Of a DNA stretch of 13,049 nt, positions 1-5,632 are shown piece after piece. This stretch comes from Flavobacteriales bacterium (lineage in GTDB: Bacteria > Bacteroidota > Bacteroidia > Flavobacteriales_F > PHOS-HE28). The stretch is taken from positions 1 through 13,049 of the forward strand of contig JAGQVR010000054.1 of assembly GCA_020437875.1 (NCBI GenBank), written 5' to 3'. Under the pieces are notes generated by a model. The model had not been told where the DNA came from. It saw only the letters and a program-made list of their open reading frames with translations, and ran no database searches. Positions within the stretch are counted from its first letter, which is position 1; every line of letters begins with the position of its first letter. The position numbers and the translations under genes are program-made.

Positions 1-1
1 C

Positions 2-433
2 GCGACCCGCGCCGCTGTGGAAGAGGGCATCGTGCCCGGCGGCGGTGTGGCCTACATCCGTGCCCAGAAGGCACTGGACAAGATGGAAGGCGCCAACAAT
101 GATGAAACCACGGGCGTCGGCATCGTACGTCGCGCGATCGAGGAGCCACTGCGCCAGATCGTGGCGAACGCCGGCCTCGAAGGCAGCATCGTTGTTCAGA
201 AGGTGCGCGACGGCAAGGCCGACTTCGGCTTCAACGCCCGCACCGAGGAATACGAGAACCTGCTCGGCGCCGGTGTCATCGACCCGACCAAGGTGACGCG
301 CGTGGCACTGGAGAACGCCGCTTCGATCGCCAGCATGCTGCTCACCACCGAGTGCGTGATCAGCGAGGAGAAGGAGAAGGAAGCACCGCACAGCCATGGC
401 CCCGACATGGGCGGCATGGGCGGTATGATGTAA
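2..433 (+). CDS. groEL: Chaperonin GroEL (60 kDa, Hsp60), C-terminal part
   Basis: This is the last 143 residues of the ATP-dependent cytoplasmic chaperonin that folds proteins in a double-ring cavity with GroES. The frame is open from base 2, so the gene begins before the window. The segment E-E-G-I-V-P-G-G-G-V-A is the classical GroEL nucleotide-binding region that returns to the equatorial domain. Further on, G-F-N-A-R-T-E-E-Y-E-N-L and the G-V-I-D-P-T-K-V-T-R block are standard equatorial sequence. The protein ends in a short Gly-Met-rich tail (GGMGGMM), the usual flexible C-terminus that projects into the cavity. A perfect hairpin terminator follows 22 bases after the stop. groES would be expected upstream, outside the window. 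Identification is secure. Confidence 0.98.
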   Translation, partial: ATRAAVEEGIVPGGGVAYIRAQKALDKMEGANNDETTGVGIVRRAIEEPLRQIVANAGLEGSIVVQKVRDGKADFGFNARTEEYENLLGAGVIDPTKVTRVALENAASIASMLLTTECVISEEKEKEAPHSHGPDMGGMGGMM

Positions 434-455
434 GCCAGCCCAATGGCGAATGGGG

Positions 456-485
456 CAAGCCCCGGTCAGCGATGGCCGGGGCTTG
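456..485 (+). terminator. Hairpin terminator after groEL (CCGGGGCTT family, copy 1)
   Basis: A perfect 10-bp stem pairs CAAGCCCCGG (456-465) with CCGGGGCTTG (476-485) around a 10-base loop. Only a weak T run (TCATTT) follows. It sits just after groEL and before the promoter-like sequence of the next gene. It is the first of five intergenic hairpins in the window that share the 3' arm CCGGGGCTT. Confidence 0.8.
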
Positions 486-508
486 TCATTTCCGTAACTA
501 AAGTTCTA

Positions 509-539
509 TTGCGCATGATCGATGGCACCGGGAGCTTTG
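509..539 (+). promoter_or_regulatory. Candidate Bacteroidota-type promoter for the adhesin gene
   Basis: TTG at 509-511 is followed after 20 bases by GAGCTTTG at 532-539. This matches the Bacteroidota -7 consensus TAnnTTTG at five of six fixed positions. The first possible ATG lies only six bases past the -7 box, so the leader would be very short. The match is by eye and could be chance, but spacing and position agree with the independently chosen start. Confidence 0.45.
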
Positions 540-544
540 TGCAT

Positions 545-3058
545 ATGATGAAGCACCACCACCCCGCGATCGCAACGCTCCTGGCCCTTGCGTTCTCAGT
601 CGTTCTCCCGCGCACCATCCATGCGCAAGCGGTCGGCGACCTCCGCAGTGCCGGAAGCGGGACGTGGAACGCACTCAGCTCTTGGGAGGTCTTCGACGGG
701 AACGATTTCGTACCCATCGCGGTGGTCCCCGGAGCGGGCGACGGTCTGATCACGATCCGTGCCGGCCACACCATCACAGCGAACACCTTCCTGACCGCCG
801 ACCAGGTGGTGGTGGAAAGCGGTGGTACGCTGGATCATACCAACGGAGGCTTCACGGTGGCGGACGGGACGGGTGACGACATCCAGGTATTCGGCTCCTT
901 GATCCATTCCGGGAACGGATTCTCCGGGCCGGGGAACATCCGCATCATGAGCGGCGGTACATTCCAGTGGACGGGAGGTGGCCAGCTGAATGCGGACCTG
1001 GTGCTCGATCTCGACGAAGGCAGCACCGCCACATCAAGTTCCACCAGCCCATTGCTGAACAATGGCACGATCAACAATGGAGGAACCTGGACCTTGGTGG
1101 ATGGCGGCTTCTCCTCCACCTTCGATCCCGGCACCTTCCACAACCTGAGCACGGGGATCGTGGAGTTGAACGGCTGGGCCTCGCCCACCAACTCCTGGGC
1201 GTTGGAGACGATCAACGACGGCATCATCAACAAGAACAACGGAGCCGTCACCTTCACAACAACAGGTCGGCCATGGACCAACAACGGCACCATCAACGTG
1301 CCGCTGGGCACCTGGAGGAATTCCAGCAGCTGCACCAATGCCGGTGAATTCGCCTTTGGTGGCACGGGCACGGCGCTACGGCCCAATGGTGACTTCACGA
1401 ACACCGCGAATGGCAGCATCACCGGCCTGGGACATCTGCAGCTTCAAAGTGGCACATGCACCATGGCGGCCGGAAGCAGCATGAACGCGCTGGACACACT
1501 CGCGGTGGCGACGTTCTCGACGCTCCTTGTCGAACAGGACATCCAAGCGGAGCAGGTGAACTTCACGGGTGGCACGATCAACGGCACGGCCGCGGTTAAC
1601 GTAGCGAACGGGGGGCGATTCGACTGGACCGGAGGCAACTTCAATGCAACGCTGGATGTAGCCATGGGTGCGATCGCCACCTTCAACGCCCCCTCCACCA
1701 CCCCGAACCTCAACAATGCTGGCACCATCAACAACGCGGGCACATGGAACATGGATGGTGGCAATCTATCGCAACTGGGAACCGTGGGAACCTTCAACAA
1801 CGGCGCGACGGGGGTCGTGAACTTGAACAACTGGCAGAGCACCACCAACAGCTGGAAGCAGAACACGGTCAACCACGGCATCATCCACAAGAACAATGGG
1901 GCTGTGCAATTCAGCGTGACCCTTCCCTTCACCAATGAGTCGAGCGGGGTGGTGAACGTGAACGCCGGCACGTTGCGGTTCGCGAACACCGCCGTATTGA
2001 GCGGCGAGGTGAACATACCAACCGGTGCGTCGATCCTCGGTAACGCCAACGGTGTAACAGCGGAAGGACTGACCATGCAGAACGATGGAAGTGTGACTCC
2101 GCTCATCACCTTCCAAGGGTCCGATGAACACTTCCTCAACGGCACAGGGTCCCTTGAAGGATTGCACATGAATGGCACAGGAACGTTGAACCTCGGCGGA
2201 ACACAGACCATGAGCGGGACGTTCACCCTTACGAACGGCATCGTGGACCTCGGCGACAATGACCTTGTCCTTACCGGCACCGCAGCAGGGGTTGTCGTGG
2301 GGGGAAGTGAAGCGAGTCATGTACGCACCTCCGGCAGCGGGTCCTTGCGACGTCCCGTGTCCGGTAGCTTGGGCAGCTTCCATTTCCCGGTTGGTCTGAA
2401 CAGCTATACCCCGCTCAGCATCACGCTGACCAATGGGCAACCGGAACAGTTCGCCGTGCGGGTGCGGCATGGTGTCCACACGACCTACGATTCTCCTGGG
2501 GTGGCCACCGGCTCCCTGATCACTTCGGATATCGTTGGCCGCACCTGGATCGTCGGCGATCAGGTCCCGGGTGGCGAGACGATCGATGTCACCCTGCAAT
2601 GGAACGCGGCGGACGAGCTCAGCGGGTTCACGCGTTCCAACAGCGCGGTGGCGCGTTTTAACGGGGATGAATGGATAACAGCTGCCTTTGGGTCAGCATC
2701 GGGTACTGGGCCGTTCACACGCACGTTCACCGGGCTCACCTTCTACCGTGAGTTCTGCGTGGCCGATGCCGATGCCGAACTGAACGACGTCAATACCGCT
2801 GTCGATCCGCTCGAGGTCCGCCAACCGCTGATCGGCCCGAATCCGGCCAACGACCGCATCCACATCCGCCCGACGAACGGCGGAACGTTCTATTCCTGTT
2901 CCCTTCTGGATGCGAACGGCAAACGCGTGGTATCGCTCAATGCCCAACAGGTGGCTGGCGGCTTAATGGACGTGAGCGGGTTATCCACTGGCTGCTACAT
3001 CATGGAGGTGATCATGGATGGTGCCATCACGCGGTGGCCGGTGATGGTCGCCCATTGA
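545..3058 (+). CDS. Secreted adhesin-like repeat protein with T9SS type A sorting domain
   Basis: This 837-residue protein is predicted to be exported by Sec and then carried across the outer membrane by the type IX secretion system. Residues 1 to about 29 form a signal peptide (MMK, His-rich start, hydrophobic LLALAFSVVL, cleavage near H-A-Q-A). The next ~80 residues (SGTWNALSSW, then GDGLITIRAGHTI and VVVESGGTL) are a beta-rich N-terminal module typical of Bacteroidota surface proteins. Two diverged copies of a roughly 200-residue Asn/Gly/Thr-rich unit follow, starting near residues 138 and 357. From about residue 590 a segment with GSGSLRRPV and FHFPVG resembles a module often found before sorting domains. 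The C-terminus (GPNPANDR, then LLDANGKRV, GLSTGCYIMEV and a final RWPVMVAH) is a type A sorting domain. An in-frame ATG at 443 was rejected because it precedes the hairpin and lacks a signal peptide; ATG 548 is equally possible. Ligand and role are unknown. Confidence 0.85.
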   Translation: MMKHHHPAIATLLALAFSVVLPRTIHAQAVGDLRSAGSGTWNALSSWEVFDGNDFVPIAVVPGAGDGLITIRAGHTITANTFLTADQVVVESGGTLDHTNGGFTVADGTGDDIQVFGSLIHSGNGFSGPGNIRIMSGGTFQWTGGGQLNADLVLDLDEGSTATSSSTSPLLNNGTINNGGTWTLVDGGFSSTFDPGTFHNLSTGIVELNGWASPTNSWALETINDGIINKNNGAVTFTTTGRPWTNNGTINVPLGTWRNSSSCTNAGEFAFGGTGTALRPNGDFTNTANGSITGLGHLQLQSGTCTMAAGSSMNALDTLAVATFSTLLVEQDIQAEQVNFTGGTINGTAAVNVANGGRFDWTGGNFNATLDVAMGAIATFNAPSTTPNLNNAGTINNAGTWNMDGGNLSQLGTVGTFNNGATGVVNLNNWQSTTNSWKQNTVNHGIIHKNNGAVQFSVTLPFTNESSGVVNVNAGTLRFANTAVLSGEVNIPTGASILGNANGVTAEGLTMQNDGSVTPLITFQGSDEHFLNGTGSLEGLHMNGTGTLNLGGTQTMSGTFTLTNGIVDLGDNDLVLTGTAAGVVVGGSEASHVRTSGSGSLRRPVSGSLGSFHFPVGLNSYTPLSITLTNGQPEQFAVRVRHGVHTTYDSPGVATGSLITSDIVGRTWIVGDQVPGGETIDVTLQWNAADELSGFTRSNSAVARFNGDEWITAAFGSASGTGPFTRTFTGLTFYREFCVADADAELNDVNTAVDPLEVRQPLIGPNPANDRIHIRPTNGGTFYSCSLLDANGKRVVSLNAQQVAGGLMDVSGLSTGCYIMEVIMDGAITRWPVMVAH
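956..2200 (+). repeat. Diverged tandem duplication inside the adhesin gene
   Basis: Two copies of a unit lie about 655 bases (219 codons) apart. Landmarks are GGTFQWTGG (from 956) against GGRFDWTGG (from 1613), NNGTINNGGTW (from 1058) against NNAGTINNAGTW (from 1712), and then NSWALETINDGIINKNNGAV against NSWKQNTVNHGIIHKNNGAV. Protein similarity is clear over about 200 residues while the DNA has drifted, so the duplication is old. The outer limits are approximate. Confidence 0.7.
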
Positions 3059-3080
3059 ACCCCGTACCCCGGGAACGGCG

Positions 3081-3106
3081 AGCCACGGTCATTGCCGGCC
3101 GGGGCT
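3081..3106 (+). terminator. Hairpin after the adhesin gene (CCGGGGCTT family, copy 2)
   Basis: AGCCACGG (3081-3088) pairs with CCGGGGCT (3099-3106) with one A-G mismatch around a 10-base loop. The loop length equals that of the groEL hairpin. It is followed by TCTTCG rather than a T tract. It is weaker than the other copies because the 5' arm has changed while the 3' arm is intact. Confidence 0.55.
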
Positions 3107-3203
3107 TCTTCGTCCGATCCGCTACCACAGGAAAACAGGATCCATATGATCCGGGTTGGAAGGGCTCGACCAACTTGGTGAACCGCCACACATCTTCACA
3201 GCC

Positions 3204-3320
3204 ATGACCATGAAGGTCCGCTGTATGTCCGGCACCGCGGATCGGATGCGTCTCTTTGACAAGACCGGCAGATCAGTCCATGAGCTGCGAGGAGTCGAGA
3301 GCGGACCGATCAAGATGGAT
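3204..3320 (+). pseudogene. Relic of a T9SS sorting domain (N-terminal half)
   Basis: In the frame of base 3204 the translation contains M-K-V-R-C, then D-R-M-R-L-F-D-K-T-G-R-S-V-H-E-L and G-P-I-K-M-D. This follows the first half of a type A sorting domain: a strand, the L-x-D-x-x-G-R turn, and a strand leading to the G-x-Y motif. The conserved second half (G-x-Y-x-x-x-V) does not follow in frame. Nothing upstream in this frame looks like a secreted protein, so I read it as a fragment and not a gene. The rest of the 338-base gap between the adhesin gene and the PAS-LuxR gene holds the hairpin at 3081-3106, a promoter-like pair at 3351-3384, and nothing else I recognise. Confidence 0.5.
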
Positions 3321-3350
3321 CCACCACGGTCAGTGGACCAATGGCCCCAC

Positions 3351-3384
3351 TTGTTCAATATCCTGAGCAGGGTTCTTAACATTG
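3351..3384 (+). promoter_or_regulatory. Candidate promoter for the PAS-LuxR gene
   Basis: TTG at 3351-3353 is followed after 23 bases by TAACATTG at 3377-3384, which matches TAnnTTTG at five of six fixed positions. The chosen ATG (3397) lies 12 bases downstream. The TTG at 3382, a formal alternative start, falls inside the -7 box, which argues for the ATG. Spacing is at the long end of the accepted range. Confidence 0.4.
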
Positions 3385-3396
3385 ACCATACACTTC

Positions 3397-4197
3397 ATGG
3401 ACCGCACAGGAATGAGGGGACGACCATCAAAGCGCACTCCCGAACTGGATCGGCTGATGCACTACTTCGATTCGCTCGTTGACAAGACGAGCGCGCCGGT
3501 CGATCCGATCCGCGTCCACCTGCTGAAAGGCATGATCCCGCTGCTGCCGGACCAGTTCATGTACGCCGTTGACTATGCCCATTCCCGTCTGTACCTGACC
3601 CACGGGATCGAACAAGTGCTCGGTTATCGGGATGACGAAATGGATATCGAGGGGCTCTTCACCATCATCCACCCGGATGACCTGCCCATCGTGAGCGCCA
3701 TCGTGGAACGTGCGGTCCGGTCCCTGTTCGAGCGCAAAGCGCCCATCATCCCCTTCTCATCCGTGATGTCGCTGGACTACCGGATGCGAAAGGCGAACGG
3801 CACCTACATCAAGGTGCTCCGACAGGTCAGCGTGCTTGCCTGGGACGCGCATCGCTCGAACACGATACAGACGATCAGCATCTGCAAGGACATCAGCAAC
3901 ATCAAGCCGAGCGAGCATATCGGCTGGCAGGCCACCGGGCCGGGGACCGAACACCTGGACATGTCGGACCTCCTGCGGGATGTACCGAACGTCATCTACC
4001 GGCCCTCACCTCGTGAGCTGGACATCCTGAGCAGATTGGCCGAGGGCATGGACAGCAGGGAGATCGCTGAAGAACTCCGGATAAGCGCCCACACCGTGAA
4101 CACGCATCGCAAGAACCTCCTCAGCCGAACAGGTGCTTCCAACACCGTCCGGCTGCTGGCCATGGCCTATGAGCAGGGCTGGGTGTTGCGGAAGTGA
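3397..4197 (+). CDS. PAS-domain LuxR-family transcriptional regulator
   Basis: This 266-residue protein is probably a one-component sensor-regulator in the cytoplasm. Residues ~48-168 look like a PAS domain of the PAS_3 type: a YAVDYAHSRLYLTHGIEQVL start, then G-Y-R-D-D-E-M, I-H-P-D-D-L-P, and a closing strand S-V-L-A-W...I-Q-T-I-S-I-C-K-D-I. Residues ~204-264 are a LuxR/GerE helix-turn-helix (S-P-R-E-L-D-I-L, then S-R-E-I-A-E-E-L and H-T-V-N-T-H-R-K-N-L). There is no receiver domain, kinase domain or membrane segment. ATG 3397 was chosen over TTG 3382; ATG 3412 is also possible. Both flanks hold fragments of T9SS sorting domains, so the gene may have been inserted into, or recombined with, old cell-surface genes. 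No cofactor-binding residue can be named with confidence, and the signal and targets are unknown. Confidence 0.88.
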   Translation: MDRTGMRGRPSKRTPELDRLMHYFDSLVDKTSAPVDPIRVHLLKGMIPLLPDQFMYAVDYAHSRLYLTHGIEQVLGYRDDEMDIEGLFTIIHPDDLPIVSAIVERAVRSLFERKAPIIPFSSVMSLDYRMRKANGTYIKVLRQVSVLAWDAHRSNTIQTISICKDISNIKPSEHIGWQATGPGTEHLDMSDLLRDVPNVIYRPSPRELDILSRLAEGMDSREIAEELRISAHTVNTHRKNLLSRTGASNTVRLLAMAYEQGWVLRK

Positions 4198-4230
4198 CTC
4201 ATGATCGCGAGATGACCCGGGTGGTCTGAA

Positions 4231-4326
4231 CTGATCGTTATCAATGGGATCGCTCCCGGTCATTACGTGATCCGCGTTCAGGATCACGGTGGGCGCATGG
4301 AATACCGATCGTTGATCGTAGAATGA
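4231..4326 (+). pseudogene. Relic of a T9SS sorting domain (C-terminal half, relic A)
   Basis: The frame starting at 4231 reads L-I-V-I-N-G-I-A-P-G-H-Y-V-I-R-V, then G-R-M-E-Y-R-S-L-I-V-E and a stop at 4324-4326. This is the G-x-Y-x-x-x-V strand pair and the final basic-hydrophobic strand that end type A sorting domains. A stop at 4213-4215 cuts the frame just upstream and no start precedes the motif, so this cannot be an intact gene. It could be the missing second half of the relic at 3204-3320 on the other side of the PAS-LuxR gene. Confidence 0.6.
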
Positions 4327-4369
4327 ACAACAAGATCCCGACAACGGATCTCAGCTTGAACCCACACCC

Positions 4370-4468
4370 GACCTTAGCAGCGATATCGTCGGTGGCCTGT
4401 ATCTGGTGAGCATCACACCAAGCACCATGACCCATACCGAATGACTGGTCATCCAGCCATCTGGTTAG
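4370..4468 (+). pseudogene. Relic of a T9SS sorting domain with a premature stop (relic B)
   Basis: The frame starting at 4370 reads P-D-L-S-S-D-I-V-G-G-L-Y-L-V-S-I-T, then T-H-T-E, TGA at 4442-4444, then L-V-I-Q-P-S-G and TAG at 4466-4468. The residues on both sides of the TGA continue the sorting-domain pattern (a charged residue followed by L-V-I). An original CGA arginine codon changed to TGA would explain it. No start or export signal precedes the fragment. Confidence 0.55.
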
Positions 4469-4472
4469 GTCA

Positions 4473-4499
4473 CGCTGGCCGGTGATGGTCGCTCATTGA
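4473..4499 (+). pseudogene. Copy of the last codons of the adhesin gene (relic C)
   Basis: The frame starting at 4473 encodes R-W-P-V-M-V-A-H and stops, exactly the last eight residues and stop of the adhesin gene (3032-3058). The DNA tggccggtgatggtcgc (4476-4492) is identical to 3035-3051, and the following cattga also matches after one T/C difference. A hairpin of the same family follows both copies, so the tail and the hairpin were probably duplicated together. The rest of the 382-base gap from 4198 to 4579 contains relics A and B, the hairpin at 4519-4548 and a promoter-like pair; I see no intact gene in it. Confidence 0.6.
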
Positions 4500-4518
4500 G
4501 TACGACACCTAGGTACGG

Positions 4519-4548
4519 CAGGCCCCAGTCTCAACTGGCCGGGGCTTG
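4519..4548 (+). terminator. Hairpin of the CCGGGGCTT family, copy 3
   Basis: CAGGCCCC (4519-4526) pairs with GGGGCTTG (4541-4548), one pair being G-T. An alternative inner stem CCAGT/ACTGG (4525-4529 with 4534-4538) competes with it. It follows relic C and no intact gene, so it is now either an orphan terminator or an upstream insulator for the gene at 4580. Its 3' arm and downstream TTCATT closely match the groEL copy. Confidence 0.5.
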
Positions 4549-4572
4549 TTCATTCTGCGCCATCCATCTTTG
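4546..4572 (+). promoter_or_regulatory. Candidate promoter for the aspartyl-protease-like gene
   Basis: CATCTTTG at 4565-4572 matches TAnnTTTG at five of six fixed positions. A TTG lies at 4546-4548, inside the hairpin's 3' end, with a 16-base spacer that is slightly short. The ATG at 4580 is only seven bases past the -7 box, the same arrangement as at the adhesin gene. Confidence 0.35.
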
Positions 4573-4579
4573 TCCCCAC

Positions 4580-5521
4580 ATGATCGTCCGGGCGACATCG
4601 ATCCAGCTCCTCCTATCCATTACACTGCATTTGTGGGGGGGCGTGCGTATCGCAGCACAACCGGCGTTCCCGGACACCATCGCATTCATCACAACGGAGC
4701 AGCACAACATCGTACTACCAGCTGTCGTCAATGGAACGGACACATTGAAGCTGATGTTCCATAGCTCATTCCGTGGGGTGAGCCTTACCGAGAACGGGTT
4801 CGCGAAAAGCAGATCGATGACCTTGGACGGCCTGGGCACTGGTCTGAGCTGGGGAGGCAGCAACGACACCCCTGTGAGCCTGTTGAACACGATCCGGTTC
4901 GGCACGAGCTCCTGGGACAGCGTGATGATCACCATCGACGTGAACAGCGGTCCGGGAAGCGATGGAAAGTTCGGATACGACCTATTCGCCGGCAAGGTGG
5001 TGCGGGTCGATCACGGGGGTGGGTGGTTCATCGTCCAAGATGACCTGCCGAAGGACCTCTCGCAGTACGAAGCATTGCCGATCACCGTCACGGACCATGG
5101 ACTCCTGGTGGACGCATCCCTCACACTTGCGGACAGCACCTATACGGACCAGTTCATGATCCATACCGGCTTCGGCGGGACCTGCATTGTCGGCACCGAT
5201 CTACACACTCGCCTCCCGCCAGCGGCCGTCATGGATACCCTTGGCGTCCAGGAACTGAAAGACTCGTTCGGCCATGTCCTGCGGAACGTGGTCACCCGCG
5301 CCTCCCGGTTCCAGCTTGGCCGGGCCGAGGTGCCCGACCTTCCCATCCAACTGATGGACGAGCGTTCCCAGTTCGGGGTGAACGTGCTGGGGAATGACCT
5401 GCTTCGTCGCTACGACCTCCTGATCGATCTGAGGCATGATCGGTTGTTCATCAGGCCTGTCGGGACAGCCTCGCAGGGCGTGTTCGGTCCGGATCCCATG
5501 CCGGGCCGCGCGGGTTACTAA
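4580..5521 (+). CDS. Exported aspartyl-protease-fold protein, probably catalytically dead
   Basis: This 313-residue protein has a signal peptide at residues 1-26 (hydrophobic I-Q-L-L-L-S-I-T-L, cleavage near I-A-A-Q). It shows the two-lobed pattern of Bacteroidota clan AA aspartyl proteases. Lobe 1 has L-K-L-M-F-H-S-S (His61) and closes with GYDLFAGKVVRVD. Lobe 2 has F-M-I-H-T-G (His195) followed by G-G-T-C-I-V, and closes with N-V-L-G-N-D-L-L-R-R-Y-D-L-L-I-D. Active members carry D-[TS]-G at both His positions, so the expected catalytic aspartates appear to be replaced in both lobes. Proteolysis is therefore unlikely by the usual mechanism; a binding role is my inference. A TTG at 4496 in the same frame was rejected because it lies in a decayed sorting domain and before the hairpin. 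The gene appears monocistronic. Confidence 0.75.
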   Translation: MIVRATSIQLLLSITLHLWGGVRIAAQPAFPDTIAFITTEQHNIVLPAVVNGTDTLKLMFHSSFRGVSLTENGFAKSRSMTLDGLGTGLSWGGSNDTPVSLLNTIRFGTSSWDSVMITIDVNSGPGSDGKFGYDLFAGKVVRVDHGGGWFIVQDDLPKDLSQYEALPITVTDHGLLVDASLTLADSTYTDQFMIHTGFGGTCIVGTDLHTRLPPAAVMDTLGVQELKDSFGHVLRNVVTRASRFQLGRAEVPDLPIQLMDERSQFGVNVLGNDLLRRYDLLIDLRHDRLFIRPVGTASQGVFGPDPMPGRAGY

Positions 5522-5564
5522 CACCTGTCGATAAATCACCCCGGGGCCTCCGCCCCCACCCGGC

Positions 5565-5572
5565 TACTTTCA
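5565..5572 (+). promoter_or_regulatory. Weak -7-like box upstream of the SMC operon
   Basis: TACTTTCA at 5565-5572 matches TAnnTTTG at four of six fixed positions, and no TTG is found at the right distance upstream. If used, it would give a leader of about 55 bases containing a small hairpin (ACGGC/GCCGT, 5595-5599 with 5603-5607). This is a weak call, listed because the operon must have a promoter in 5522-5632. Confidence 0.2.
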
Positions 5573-5632
5573 CGCTCGCATCCCGCTGCCGGGAACGGCT
5601 TTGCCGTACCGTGAAGCGTGTGCAGGAAGCCC

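Noticed and set aside
443..544. N-terminal extension of the adhesin gene from ATG 443
   Set aside because: It would cover the groEL terminator and bury the signal peptide 34 residues inside the protein.
4496..4579. N-terminal extension of the protease-like gene from TTG 4496
   Set aside because: It starts within the last codons of a decayed sorting domain and runs through a hairpin; the signal peptide begins at ATG 4580.
5539..5557. A sixth CCGGGGCTT-type terminator after the protease-like gene
   Set aside because: It has CCGGGGCCT at 5541-5549, one base off, but no matching 5' arm, and the local GGGG/CCCC pairing is weak and ambiguous.
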